A stretch of 64,000 nt of DNA. Source: an uncultured Paracoccus sp. (GTDB lineage: Bacteria; Pseudomonadota; Alphaproteobacteria; Rhodobacterales; Rhodobacteraceae). A program made the position numbers and the translations under genes. The stretch covers positions 186,001 through 250,000 of the forward strand of contig NZ_CANKWH010000005.1 in the NCBI RefSeq assembly GCF_947487305.1. Direction: 5' to 3'. Below are positions 27,378 through 38,370 of the stretch, piece by piece; within the stretch, counting starts at the first letter, position 1; each line of letters starts with the position of its first letter. Under the pieces are notes generated by a model that ran no database searches, was not told where the DNA came from, and saw nothing but the letters and a program-made list of their open reading frames with translations.

Positions 27378-28789
27378 CGGGCGGCGATCCTGTCGGCGAT
27401 ATCGGGCGTGGGTGCGGGGAAAGACTTCACGATTGCGGCCAGGGGCGCAAGGGCGGGATGGGCCAGATCGCGCAGGATATAGGCCCAGACCCGCGGCATG
27501 AAGTCCAGATAACGGGTCTTGCCGTCGCGCAGCGCCAGCCGGGCAAAGATGCCCATGATCCGCAGGTTCCGCTGCGCGCCGAGCAGCGCATAGGCGGCTG
27601 CAAAGCGGTCGGCATCCAGTCCCGTCGCGTCCAGATAGCGCCGGATCATCTTGGCCTCGATCGCCGGGTCCACGTCTTGCCGCGCGTCCTGCAGCGCCGA
27701 GACCAGATCATAGGCCGGATGGCAGGCCACCGCGTCTTGGAAATCGAGGAGGCCAAGCGGCGCCTCGCCGCGCCAGATCAGGTTCTCGGCGTGGAAATCG
27801 CGCAGGGAAAGCACCGGCGGCAGGTCGGCGCAAAGCTCTGTGTGCAGGTTCTCGACGATCCCGGCGATGGCCTGCGCGGGGGTCGGGTCACTGCCCACCG
27901 CCTCCGGATACCAGTCCGCGAACATCCCGACCTGCCGGGCCAGTTCCGGGCCGTCGAGCGCCATCACTGCAGGCGGCCGGTGCTGGTGCAGATCGACCAG
28001 CAGATCGGTGATGCGGGCATAGATCGGCTCGGCCATTCCGGGTTCACGCTCCAGCACCCGGGCGACCAGATCATCGCCCAGATCCTGCATCAGCAGCAGC
28101 CCGGCACCGGCATCCTCGGCCACAACCTCAGGCGCCAGAAAGCCGCGATCCCTGAGCCAGCCGGTCATCGCCAGATAGGCCGTGATGCTGCCCGGCGGGG
28201 CATCATCCATCAGCACGGCACTGTCCTCACCCCGAACCAGCCGAAAATAGCGCCGGGCCGAGGCATCGCCGGCCAATGGCGTGACCCGCGCGTCACCCCA
28301 GCCCGCCTGATTTACAAACTGCGCCCGTTCCACCGCGCGGGCGAGATCGGGCCAGTCCTCGGCCCGGCCATGCAGGGAAATGCTGCGCAGATCCGGACCC
28401 TCATTGGCCAGCCGCAGCCACAACGCATCCTCGGGCGCGCGGCCCATGCGGTCGGGCCATTCGATCAGCGTGATCGCCTCGGCCATGGCCTCGTCCAGCC
28501 CCAGCTCGTCCAGTTCCGACATGTCGCCAAGGCGGTAGAGGTCGGCATGCCAGATCTCGGTTCCCATCGGATCGGCATAGGTCTGGACCAGCGTGAAGGT
28601 CGGGCTGGGCACATCCTCGGCCATCTCGCCCTGGCGGGCCTGAATGAAGGCGCGGGCGAAATGGGTCTTGCCCGCGCCGACCGGGCCGTCGAGCAGGATC
28701 ATCTGGCCGGGGCGCAGCTGTGCCGCCAGCATCCGGGCAAGGGCCGAGGTCATCGCCGCGTCGGCGGTCAGGGTGGCAAGCGTCTCCAT
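27356..28789 (-). CDS. Bifunctional TsaE / AmgK-type sugar kinase fusion
   Basis: 477 residues made of two proteins. Residues 1-150 are TsaE, the ATPase that supports t6A tRNA modification: P-loop LLDGPVGAGKTHFARAF, SPTFTLVQTY, WHADLYRL, IEWPDR. Residues about 160-477 are an aminoglycoside-phosphotransferase fold: SLRDFHAENLIW (catalytic Asp) and LLDFQDAVACHPAYDL (metal-binding Asp), as in AmgK, which phosphorylates MurNAc and GlcNAc at C1. murU follows directly. The fusion joins two unrelated pathways; it is known as an annotated gene type in alphaproteobacteria. Confidence 0.9.
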   Translation of the reverse strand: METLATLTADAAMTSALARMLAAQLRPGQMILLDGPVGAGKTHFARAFIQARQGEMAEDVPSPTFTLVQTYADPMGTEIWHADLYRLGDMSELDELGLDEAMAEAITLIEWPDRMGRAPEDALWLRLANEGPDLRSISLHGRAEDWPDLARAVERAQFVNQAGWGDARVTPLAGDASARRYFRLVRGEDSAVLMDDAPPGSITAYLAMTGWLRDRGFLAPEVVAEDAGAGLLLMQDLGDDLVARVLEREPGMAEPIYARITDLLVDLHQHRPPAVMALDGPELARQVGMFADWYPEAVGSDPTPAQAIAGIVENLHTELCADLPPVLSLRDFHAENLIWRGEAPLGLLDFQDAVACHPAYDLVSALQDARQDVDPAIEAKMIRRYLDATGLDADRFAAAYALLGAQRNLRIMGIFARLALRDGKTRYLDFMPRVWAYILRDLAHPALAPLAAIVKSFPAPTPDIADRIAARCQTTAR

Positions 28790-28927
28790 GCTCCGGGTTC
28801 TAGCGGCTCGCGCGGGGCGAGGAAATGGGCCCCCGAAAACGACTGGCGAGATTGTCTCGCGGGAACGTCAATGGGCAGTCCCGCGAAAACCGCTATCCTG
28901 CCCGAAAACCTGCTGACGAGTGCCCCC

Positions 28928-29533
28928 ATGCTGAAACCCGCCCTCCTCTCCCTAGCTCTCGCCCTTGCCGGCCTGCCCGCCCATGCGACACAGGAATATA
29001 TCCTGCCGACGCTCTTCGACGTGACCGGCGTGGCCGGCGATGACGTGCTGAACACCCGCGACACCCCCTCCGCAAAGGCGGCGATCATCGGCACGCTGGC
29101 CCCCGATCAGACCCGCATCGAGGTGGTCGAAGAGCGCAATGGCTGGGCGCGGGTCAATAGCGCCGAACGGTCGGGCTGGGTGAACATGCGCTATCTCAGC
29201 TATCGCACCGATGTCTGGGAGGCCGAGAAGCTGCCCGCCAGCTTCCGCTGCCACGGGACCGAACCGTTCTGGGGTCTCAGTGTCGAACAGGGTCAGGCGG
29301 TGCTGGACGGGCCGGACATGGCGGCCACGCCGCGGCCCTTGCAAGCGGTGCTGGGCGGCGACATCTTCCGCGACCCGACGCGGGCGGTGCTGGCCGAGGG
29401 GCTGACGGCCAGCGTGGTGCCGCAGATCTGTTCCGACGGCATGTCCGACAAGCTTTACGGGCTGCGCGCCAGTGTGGTCTTGACGGGGGATCAGCCGAGG
29501 CTGTTGCAGGGGTGCTGTTCGATTCAGCCCTGA
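28928..29533 (+). CDS. Secreted SH3-domain protein
   Basis: 201 residues from the ATG at 28928, whose product starts with a clean signal peptide (LLSLALALAGLPAHA). An SH3_3-type domain follows (about 25-95: VLNTRDTPSAKAAIIGTLAP, GWARVNSAERSGWVNMRYL), then a region with FRCHGTEPFWGLSV and three more cysteines (QICSDGM, GCCSIQP) resembling putative periplasmic COG3650-type domains. The SH3 part may bind peptidoglycan. A slightly longer in-frame start at about 28870 would bury the signal peptide and is rejected. Divergent from tsaE-amgK. Confidence 0.72.
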   Translation: MLKPALLSLALALAGLPAHATQEYILPTLFDVTGVAGDDVLNTRDTPSAKAAIIGTLAPDQTRIEVVEERNGWARVNSAERSGWVNMRYLSYRTDVWEAEKLPASFRCHGTEPFWGLSVEQGQAVLDGPDMAATPRPLQAVLGGDIFRDPTRAVLAEGLTASVVPQICSDGMSDKLYGLRASVVLTGDQPRLLQGCCSIQP

Positions 29534-29541
29534 GGCTTGTA

Positions 29542-29564
29542 GGCCCGTGCTGGTTGCACGGGCC
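29542..29564. terminator. Hairpin between the SH3 gene and dapB
   Basis: GGCCCGTGC-TGGTT-GCACGGGCC is a perfect 9-bp stem with a 5-base loop, between the ends of two convergent genes. No T run follows, so it may act as a rho-independent terminator only weakly or as an mRNA 3' end stabiliser. Confidence 0.55.
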
Positions 29565-29571
29565 AAGGCTG

Positions 29572-30381
29572 TTAGTCCAGCCCCAGCACATCCGCCATGT
29601 CATATTCCCCCGGCCCCTTGTCCTGACCCCAGAGCGCCGCGCGGATGGCGCCGCGCGCGAAGATCGCCCGGTCGGTGGCCAGATGGCGCAGCACCACCCG
29701 CTCGCCCTGACCGGCAAAGATCACGTCATGCTCGCCCACCACATCGCCACCGCGAATGGCGGCAAAGCCGATGCTGCCCGGCGCGCGTTCGCCGGTGATA
29801 CCCTCGCGGGCGGGGGTGCGCAGCTCGGCCAGCGGCTTGCCGCGGCCTTCGGCGGCGGCCTCGCCCAGCATCAGCGCGGTGCCCGAGGGGGCGTCGACCT
29901 TGTGGCGGTGATGCGCCTCGACCACCTCGACGTCCCAATCCTCGCCAAGCGCAGCCGCGACCTTGCGGGTCAGGCCGATCAGCAGGTTGACGCCAAGGCT
30001 CATGTTCCCGGCGCGGATGATCGGGGCGTGACGGGCAGCGGCGGCGATCTTTTTCAGGTCATCCTCGCCAAGCCCGGTGGTGCCGATCACATGCACCGCC
30101 CGCGCCTGCGCCGTCAGTTCGGCCAGCGCCACGGTGGCCGCCGGCGTGGTGAAATCGATCAGCGCCTGCGCCCCGGCAATCGCCTCGATCGGGTCATCGG
30201 TGACGGTGACGCCAAGCGCCGCGCCGCCCATCGCCTCGCCGACATCGCGCCCGATCCAGGGGCTGCCGGGCCGGTCCACCGCCCCCGCCAGCCGCGCCTG
30301 ATCGCCCTCGCCAATCAGCCGAATCAGCATCTGCCCCATGCGCCCCGAGGCGCCCGCGACCACGATTCCCGGTTTGTCCAT
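29572..30381 (-). CDS. dapB: 4-hydroxy-tetrahydrodipicolinate reductase
   Basis: 269 residues, the normal DapB length. NAD(P)-binding [10 protein letters not shown] at residues 9-18, the [15 protein letters not shown] signature (about 154-168) with catalytic His and Lys, and NMSLGVNLL. It catalyses the second step of the diaminopimelate/lysine branch, so the product feeds cell-wall and lysine synthesis. Divergent from rbfA across 67 bases. Confidence 0.96.
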   Translation of the reverse strand: MDKPGIVVAGASGRMGQMLIRLIGEGDQARLAGAVDRPGSPWIGRDVGEAMGGAALGVTVTDDPIEAIAGAQALIDFTTPAATVALAELTAQARAVHVIGTTGLGEDDLKKIAAAARHAPIIRAGNMSLGVNLLIGLTRKVAAALGEDWDVEVVEAHHRHKVDAPSGTALMLGEAAAEGRGKPLAELRTPAREGITGERAPGSIGFAAIRGGDVVGEHDVIFAGQGERVVLRHLATDRAIFARGAIRAALWGQDKGPGEYDMADVLGLD

Positions 30382-30448
30382 GCGTCATCCCCTTTTGCCC
30401 TGTGCATATCCCGTTGCGGCAAGGCCCGCGACCCCCTACATCGGGCGC

Positions 30449-30874
30449 ATGGCACAGAAACACCATAACCAAGGATCCGGCCCCTCGCAGCGACAGTTGC
30501 GCGTGGGCGAATTGATCCGCCGCACTCTGTCGGACGTGCTGATCCGCGCCGATGTGCATGACCCCGACCTGAACCGGCATGTGATCACCGTCAGCGAGGT
30601 CCGCGCCTCGCCCGATCTCAAGGTCGCGACCGCCTATGTCATGCCGCTTGGCGGGCATGACGTCGAGGAGGCGCTGAAGGCGCTGCGCCGCAATGCGCCG
30701 GAACTGCGCCATCTGGTCGCCAAGGGGATGACGCTGAAATACGCGCCGCAACTGCGCTTCCAGCTGGACGAGACGTTCGACCGCATGGACGACACCCGCC
30801 GCATGTTCGCCGAAGAGCGCGTGCGCCGCGATGTCGAGGCGCATGACGACGACGAAACCGACGATGGCAACTGA
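30449..30874 (+). CDS. rbfA: Ribosome-binding factor A
   Basis: 141 residues from the ATG at 30449; earlier in-frame codons reach into dapB and are not used. The KH-like RbfA fold is recognised by [40 protein letters not shown] and [18 protein letters not shown]. RbfA helps mature the 5' end of 16S rRNA on the 30S subunit. The acidic C-terminal tail ([14 protein letters not shown]) overlaps the next start. Confidence 0.94.
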   Translation: MAQKHHNQGSGPSQRQLRVGELIRRTLSDVLIRADVHDPDLNRHVITVSEVRASPDLKVATAYVMPLGGHDVEEALKALRRNAPELRHLVAKGMTLKYAPQLRFQLDETFDRMDDTRRMFAEERVRRDVEAHDDDETDDGN

Positions 30875-31619
30875 CCGCTGGCGGCGGCTGGGTCTGGCCG
30901 CCGGGTTCTTCCTTGCCCTGGCGATCCCGGCCTCGGCCGAGGGCTGCGGCCGCATGGACCATGACGGCCAGAGCTATACCGTCTGTCAGGTCGAGGCCGG
31001 CGAGGAACCCCGTCTGCAACTCTGGCAGGATGACGAGGCCGGCGAGCCGCTGAACAGCTTTTATGCCGTGCGCCGGACGCTGGCGCAGGGGCAATCGCTG
31101 CGTTGGGCGATGAATGCCGGCATGTTCCATCCCGATTACCGCCCGGTGGGTCTGCTGGTGATCGACGGCGAGGAACAGCATGGCATCGTCACCGCGGGCG
31201 GTGGCGGCAATTTCGGCATGTTGCCCAACGGCGTCTTCTGCACCGGCGGCGCCCGGCCCTTTCAGGTGATCGAAAGCCGTGCCTTTGCCGCCGAGAAGCC
31301 CGACTGCCGGCTGGCAACGCAATCCGGCCCGATGCTGGTAATCGATGGCGAGCTGCATCCGCGTTTCCTGATCGACAGCGACAGCCGTTACATCCGCAAC
31401 GGCGTCGGCGTCTCGCCCGATGGTCAGACCGCGTGGTTTGCGATCTCGGACAAGCCGGTCACGTTCCACGAATTCGGCCGGCTCTTCCGCGATGGGCTGG
31501 GCGTGCGCGACGCGCTCTATTTCGACGGTTCGATCAGCCGGCTCTACGCGCCCGGCCTGAACCGCGCCGATTTTGGCCGATCGCTCGGCCCGATGATCGG
31601 GCTGGTTGACGGCGGCTGA
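30864..31619 (+). CDS. Secreted DUF2233 / phosphodiester glycosidase-family protein
   Basis: 251 residues from the ATG at 30864, which gives a proper signal peptide ([17 protein letters not shown]) and an 11-base overlap with rbfA; an ATG at 30831 would add residues before it. The DUF2233 (NAGPA-like) core is clear: [60 protein letters not shown] and [14 protein letters not shown]. Relatives hydrolyse phosphodiester-linked GlcNAc; the substrate here is unknown. Confidence 0.83.
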   Translation: MATDRWRRLGLAAGFFLALAIPASAEGCGRMDHDGQSYTVCQVEAGEEPRLQLWQDDEAGEPLNSFYAVRRTLAQGQSLRWAMNAGMFHPDYRPVGLLVIDGEEQHGIVTAGGGGNFGMLPNGVFCTGGARPFQVIESRAFAAEKPDCRLATQSGPMLVIDGELHPRFLIDSDSRYIRNGVGVSPDGQTAWFAISDKPVTFHEFGRLFRDGLGVRDALYFDGSISRLYAPGLNRADFGRSLGPMIGLVDGG

Positions 31620-31647
31620 ACGGGCCGGGTTTTGCCGATCCGAGGCC

Positions 31648-32154
31648 CTACCGCCCGGTAATCCCTTCCAGCGGGCGCAGCGGCACCGGGTTTGTCACCA
31701 GGTGGCTCTTGCGCTTCTCGTAGAAGGCATTGCCGCCGGCGGTGACGACATAGTGCATGTTGTCATAGGAAAACCGGTGCGTCGCGGCGTGGAAGAACTG
31801 GGCATTGCCGATCAGCGGGTGACGCTCGCCGCGCAGCACGGCGCGGGCGGCGGCGCGCACGTCGGGCATCGCCTTCGAGTTCATCTTGCGGGTCATGACG
31901 CCGGGGGCGAACTGGTTCTTCTGCCCGACAACGCCGCAGACGGTATTCGGGAATTGCGGCGAGGCGACGCGGTTCATCACCACGCTGCCAACCGCGATCA
32001 TGCCATCGCGGCTCGAGCGGTTGGATTCGAAGAACATCGCCCGCTCCATGCATTCAAGCTCGGAATGCCGGCGTCCCATGCCGCAGCCGCTGAGGATCAA
32101 GAGCGCGGCCAGAAGCGACAGGGTGATCTGCCAGGTCGAGAAGGGGGAGGTCAT
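31648..32154 (-). CDS. SleB-like cell-wall hydrolase, lipoprotein
   Basis: 168 residues. The signal ends in LILSGC, a lipobox. The Hydrolase_2 (SleB/CwlJ) domain contains the catalytic Glu in ECMERAMFFES, GMIAVGSVVMNRV, FPNTVCGVVGQKNQFAPG and an Asn/His-rich end (NAQFFHAATHRFSYDNMHY). Proteins of this type cleave peptidoglycan glycan strands; outside spore formers they act in cell-wall turnover. Convergent with the DUF2233 gene, with 28 bases between. Confidence 0.85.
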   Translation of the reverse strand: MTSPFSTWQITLSLLAALLILSGCGMGRRHSELECMERAMFFESNRSSRDGMIAVGSVVMNRVASPQFPNTVCGVVGQKNQFAPGVMTRKMNSKAMPDVRAAARAVLRGERHPLIGNAQFFHAATHRFSYDNMHYVVTAGGNAFYEKRKSHLVTNPVPLRPLEGITGR

Positions 32155-32254
32155 TCACTGTCCTTTCCGGCCTGTTCCCGGCCGTGCCTGTTTTGACAAG
32201 ATCCATAGCAAAGGCAGGTGCAGGACGACAACTGCCGCGTTGGGGCGGCGCTGC

Positions 32255-33811
32255 CTACTCGCCGGAAAAGCGCGCGGCCAGCCCCATGCCGCGCCAGTCG
32301 GCCAGCGCCTGATCGGCGGCGGCGGCGCGCAATTCCTCCCAGGCCGGGTCGCCGGCAAAGCGCCCCTCGAGCCGCGCCAGCAAGGCCTGTGACGGGCCGT
32401 CGCCAGCGGCGGCGGCGGAACCGGCCAGGCGCAGCGCCAGGGCATAGCTGCGGGGCGTGCCATCGCCCTGCTCCTGCGCCAGCGCCGCATCGCGCAGCGA
32501 GACCACCGAGGCGAAGGCCGCATCGGGCAGGGCCGTGGACACGCCGGGCTGGGCGGCGATCAGTTGATCGGTCTTCAGCCGCGCCTCGATCCGGTCCAGT
32601 TCGGCCATGGAACCCGCCACGCCCTGCCCGGCGGCGGTCATGGCATGGGCATAGGCGGCGCGCGGATCGCTGCCCGCCTTCAGCCCGGCCAGCGCCAGTG
32701 CGATCTCGCCCTCTTTCTGCAGGGGTGTCAGCAGCTCGATGGCACGGCGCGGGTTCCGGGGCAGGCCCTTGCCCTCGGCCAGCGCCAGACCCAGCGCGCG
32801 GGGGTCGCTGGCATCGTCAGGATTGGCGACCAGCGCCAGCGGCGGCGTCGGCAGGGCATTGGTCAACACCGGGGCGAAGACGGTCAGCGCCTCGTCGGGA
32901 CCGGTCCAGTCGCTCGTCTCGAAGGCAACCGGCGCGGCGGGCCTGATCTCGGCAGTCAGACGACCGGGTTCGGCCACGAAGGCTTTCAGTGCGTCCGCCA
33001 GCGCCTGCTGGAACGCCTGCTGCGGCGTGCCGGGTTCGGCCGTCACCAAGGCCTGCAATCCTTCGGGGCTGGTGGCCTGAGGCGGCAGGATCGGGCGCAG
33101 CTTCTCCCAACCACCGAGATCCTCCAGCGACAGATGCGCCGCGCGCAGCCTGCCCCTGACCCCCATCTCGGGCGGGCCATCGGCCATCTCGGGCGCGGTG
33201 TCGTCGCTGGAATCTGCGGGGTCGGAATTGCCCCCGGCGATCCGCTCGAAGAATTCGGGGATGAACATCGAGACATAGGCGAAATCGGCGCTGCCCTCGA
33301 TCCGCGCGAGGCCCGGCGCGATGGCCTCGATATCCATGGCCAGCGAACCACTGCCGGCGCTTTGGCGCGCGTCGAGGGAAACTGCATCCAGCCGGATCAT
33401 GTCATCATCGATGACCGCCGCGATCATCGCGCCGTTCATGCCGAAACATTGGGTGGCGATGGCGACGCCCGAGAGGTCAAGCCGGGTCGCGGCCTCTTCC
33501 TCAGCCCAGAGGCTCAGCCCCGACACCTGCAGCCGATCCAGCGAGACACGGCAGGTCTGATATTTGCCCTGCCCCGCGATCTCGAGGTCGCGCATGACCA
33601 GCGTGCCGCGCGGACCATCCACCGCCAGCGCGCCATAGCGCAGATCGGCGAACATCCGGCCATAGGAGACGATCAGCCGGGTGATACCGCCGATTACCCC
33701 CTCGGCCGAAAAGGCGCTGGCGCGCGGGGGGGTGATCTGCGCAGTCGCCGGTGCGGCAAGGGCAAGGCTCAGGGCGACGGGGGCGGCAAGACGGGCAGGC
33801 AGAAATTTCAT
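32255..33811 (-). CDS. Exported protein of unknown function with a Sel1-like region
   Basis: 518 residues from the ATG at 33811, giving a signal peptide (PVALSLALAAPATA). Residues about 25-270 form a beta-rich region reminiscent of AsmA/DUF-type periplasmic proteins (ADLRYGALAVDGPRGTLVMRDLEIAG). Residues about 340-500 are alpha-helical and Ala-rich with Sel1/TPR-like spacing (DPRALGLALAEGKGLPRNPRRAIELL; YALALRLAGSAAAAGD). I do not recognise the family. Same strand as the downstream SleB-like gene, 100 bases apart. A longer frame extends upstream into oxyR and is rejected. Confidence 0.7.
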   Translation of the reverse strand: MKFLPARLAAPVALSLALAAPATAQITPPRASAFSAEGVIGGITRLIVSYGRMFADLRYGALAVDGPRGTLVMRDLEIAGQGKYQTCRVSLDRLQVSGLSLWAEEEAATRLDLSGVAIATQCFGMNGAMIAAVIDDDMIRLDAVSLDARQSAGSGSLAMDIEAIAPGLARIEGSADFAYVSMFIPEFFERIAGGNSDPADSSDDTAPEMADGPPEMGVRGRLRAAHLSLEDLGGWEKLRPILPPQATSPEGLQALVTAEPGTPQQAFQQALADALKAFVAEPGRLTAEIRPAAPVAFETSDWTGPDEALTVFAPVLTNALPTPPLALVANPDDASDPRALGLALAEGKGLPRNPRRAIELLTPLQKEGEIALALAGLKAGSDPRAAYAHAMTAAGQGVAGSMAELDRIEARLKTDQLIAAQPGVSTALPDAAFASVVSLRDAALAQEQGDGTPRSYALALRLAGSAAAAGDGPSQALLARLEGRFAGDPAWEELRAAAADQALADWRGMGLAARFSGE

Positions 33812-33897
33812 GAAAGCAATCCTCGTCACGGCGAATACGGCCCGACCTGACCCCGCGCAGGCGGGATTTGCAAGCTGCTGTGTGCGGATTGGACGGA

Positions 33898-34824
33898 TCA
33901 GCCGACGGCAGGGGCGGTCGGTCGCGCCGCTTCCTGCCCCTGCGCCGCATCGCGCACCAGATGGGCGATCTGCTGCATCTGCCCGAACAGCGGCGAGGTC
34001 TTGCGCCAGACCATACCGATCCGCCTGAAGGGGCGCGGTTCGGGCAGGTCGGCCACGCAGACCGGCGCGGTGCGGGTTTCCAGCGCCATCGCCATTTCCG
34101 GGATCAGCGTGACGCCGATCCCCGCGCCGACCATCTGCACCAGCGTCGAGAGCGAACTGCCCTCCATCAGATCGCGCGGTTGCGAGGGCGAGGGGCTGCA
34201 ATAGGACAACGCCTGATCGCGAAAGCAATGCCCCTCCTCCAGCAGCAAAAGCCGCATCTCGCGCAGGTTCTCGGGCCGGGGCACAGGCTTTTGCGCATCC
34301 TCCAGCGGCCGCACCAGCAGGAAATCCTCGTGGAACAGCGGCTCCTCGTGCAGCGCGTTTTCCGAGATCGGCAGAGCAACGATCGCCGTGTCCAGCCGCC
34401 CTTCCAGCAGGTCATCGATCAGTTTCTGCGTCACCGCCTCGCGCGGGCGCACGTCCAGCGCCGGATGGCGCAGGGTCAGCAGCTTGATGGTCGCGGGCAG
34501 CAGATAGGGCGCGATGGTCGGGATCACCCCCAGCCGCAGGGTTCCGGTCAGAGGGCCATCGGTGGCGCGGGCCAGCTCGCCCAGTTCCTCGACCGATTGC
34601 AGGATCTTGCGCGCGCGCAGGGCGAAATCCTCGCCCAGACTGGTCAGCGTCACCTGCCGCGCGCCGCGTTCCAGCAGCGGCGCGCCCAGGATCTCTTCTA
34701 GCTCCTTCATCTGCACCGACAGCGCGGGCTGCGACAGGGCAAGGCTTTCGGCGGCGCGTCCGAAATGGTTCCAGCGGGCCAGCGCCTCGAAATAGCGCAG
34801 ATGTTTCAGGGTCAGGCGTTTCAT
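33898..34824 (-). CDS. oxyR: OxyR, peroxide-sensing LysR-family regulator
   Basis: 308 residues: N-terminal LysR helix-turn-helix (LKHLRYFEALARWNHFGRAA, QPALSVQMKELEE) and an effector domain with redox cysteines in GHCFRDQALSYC, Cys200 and Cys209, the same 9-residue spacing as Cys199/Cys208 of E. coli OxyR. Peroxide oxidises the pair and activates target genes. It is divergent from katG, its typical target, with a candidate binding site just upstream of its own start. Confidence 0.95.
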   Translation of the reverse strand: MKRLTLKHLRYFEALARWNHFGRAAESLALSQPALSVQMKELEEILGAPLLERGARQVTLTSLGEDFALRARKILQSVEELGELARATDGPLTGTLRLGVIPTIAPYLLPATIKLLTLRHPALDVRPREAVTQKLIDDLLEGRLDTAIVALPISENALHEEPLFHEDFLLVRPLEDAQKPVPRPENLREMRLLLLEEGHCFRDQALSYCSPSPSQPRDLMEGSSLSTLVQMVGAGIGVTLIPEMAMALETRTAPVCVADLPEPRPFRRIGMVWRKTSPLFGQMQQIAHLVRDAAQGQEAARPTAPAVG

Positions 34825-34833
34825 AAGGTAAAT

Positions 34834-34848
34834 TTATCACGAGGATAA
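34834..34848. promoter_or_regulatory. Candidate OxyR/LysR-type operator
   Basis: TTATCACGAGGATAA has 5-base arms around 5 bases and contains the LysR T-N11-A pattern. It lies 10 bases before the oxyR start in the 173-base oxyR-katG spacer; a further GATA follows at 34852. This fits OxyR autoregulation and katG control from the same region. Confidence 0.5.
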
Positions 34849-34964
34849 GAAGATACAAATTCAAATAATCAAACTTCTGGGGCAGAGTGTTGGGCAACAG
34901 GTTGTGGTCCGGTGCGGCCCGAAGGCGTCTGCGCCCTCGGGTCTGCACCGGATTGTTGCCCTGA

Positions 34965-37175
<2,211 letters not shown>

Positions 37176-37193
37176 TCCGTAACCTGATCCCGA

Positions 37194-37233
37194 CCCCGCG
37201 CCGTCCTGACCGGATGGCGCGGGGTTTTTCTTT
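37194..37233 (+). terminator. Rho-independent terminator of katG
   Basis: CCCCGCGCC pairs with GGCGCGGGG (37216-37224), directly followed by TTTTTCTTT. This is the clearest intrinsic terminator in the window. Confidence 0.9.
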
Positions 37234-37332
37234 GGGCGACCGCCTTCCCTCTCGCGCCACCCGGACAAAGCGCATAGGCGCGCAGACCAATCTCTGTTAA
37301 TCCCGCATCAGACGTCACGAGGTGCCACAGAA

Positions 37333-38265
37333 ATGAGTGTCGAGGACCGCAAGCAGGAACAGATGGCCCGCGCCGCCTGGCTGTCCTTTGTCGCCGGCCA
37401 GACCCAGGACGAGATCGCCGCGCAGATGGGCATTTCGCGCCAGAGCGTGCAGCGCATGGTGGCGCAGGCGCAGGCGGCCGGGCTGGTCAAGGTGCGCATC
37501 GACCATCCCTTTGCCGATTGCCTCGATCTGGCCGCGCGGCTGCGGCGGCAGGCGGGGCTGCAATTCTGCGAGGTGGTGCCGGCGGATGCGCGGGGTGCCG
37601 GCATGGCGATTGCCGTGGCCGATTGCATCGAGACCTGGCTGCGCCGGTCTGATCCGCTGATCGCCGCCTTCGGCACCGGCCGCACCTTGCGCTCCGGGGT
37701 CGAGCAGATGTCGCGGGTCGATTGCGCCCAGCACCGGATCGTCTCGCTGACCGGCAATATCGCCACCGACGGCTCGACCGCCTATTACAACGTGCTTTTC
37801 TCGCTGTCCGAGCGCGTGACGGCCCGCAGCTATCCGCTGGTGGTGCCGGTCATCGCCAGCAGCGCCGCCGAGCGCGAGGCGCTGAATGGGCAGGCAGGCA
37901 TCGCCCGGGTGATCGAGATGACCCAGGCCGCGTCCGTGGCCTTTGTCGGCATCGGCACCATCGGTCCCGATGCCCCGCTGGTGCTGGACGGCTTCCTGAC
38001 CAGCGCGGAAATCGAGACCCTGCGCAGCGCCGGTGCGGTGGGCGAGATCGTGGGCTGGGCTTATGATGCTGAGGGCCGGCTGATCGACAGCGAGCTGATG
38101 CAGCGCGTCGCCTCGCCCTCGATCCCGTCACGGGAATCAACGCTGGTCATCGCCGCCGCAATGGGGCCGGCTAAGCATCAGGCGATCCGCGCCGCGCTGC
38201 GCGGCGGGCTGGTGAATGGTCTGATCACCGATACGACGACCGCAGAATTTCTTTTGAAATCATAA
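37333..38265 (+). CDS. smoC: SorC/DeoR-type polyol operon regulator (SmoC-like)
   Basis: 310 residues: N-terminal helix-turn-helix (TQDEIAAQMGISRQSVQRMVAQAQ, about residues 24-47) and a SorC-type sugar-binding domain (IAAFGTGRTLRSGVEQM, IVSLTGNIATDGS, SVAFVGIGTIG, near-terminal GGLVNGLITD). It lies directly before the polyol transport operon, as SmoC does in Rhodobacter sphaeroides, so it most likely controls smoE onward in response to a polyol or its phosphate. Two perfect inverted repeats lie between it and smoE. Confidence 0.87.
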   Translation: MSVEDRKQEQMARAAWLSFVAGQTQDEIAAQMGISRQSVQRMVAQAQAAGLVKVRIDHPFADCLDLAARLRRQAGLQFCEVVPADARGAGMAIAVADCIETWLRRSDPLIAAFGTGRTLRSGVEQMSRVDCAQHRIVSLTGNIATDGSTAYYNVLFSLSERVTARSYPLVVPVIASSAAEREALNGQAGIARVIEMTQAASVAFVGIGTIGPDAPLVLDGFLTSAEIETLRSAGAVGEIVGWAYDAEGRLIDSELMQRVASPSIPSRESTLVIAAAMGPAKHQAIRAALRGGLVNGLITDTTTAEFLLKS

Positions 38266-38279
38266 TCCCGCCTCGCTGA

Positions 38280-38355
38280 TTGACGTGTGGTCAAGAATTT
38301 CAGTTGACAAAAACACGCCGATCTATGAGCATTTGCCCATGGGAATGGCAAATGC
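38280..38355 (+). promoter_or_regulatory. smoE promoter region with two inverted repeats
   Basis: TTGAC-N5-GTCAA (38280-38294) is followed by a -35-like TTGACA (38304-38309) and then GCATTTGCC (38329-38337) paired with GGCAAATGC (38347-38355) around a 9-base spacer. The second repeat ends 15 bases before the smoE ATG, just before GGGAGGA. Likely SmoC operator(s); the second could also fold in the leader RNA. Confidence 0.55.
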
Positions 38356-38370
38356 CAAGGGAGGAAGACT

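Noticed and set aside
27320..28927. Long N-terminal extension of the SH3 protein running antisense to tsaE-amgK
   Set aside because: The signal peptide begins at 28928, and the extension is antisense to a recognised fusion enzyme.
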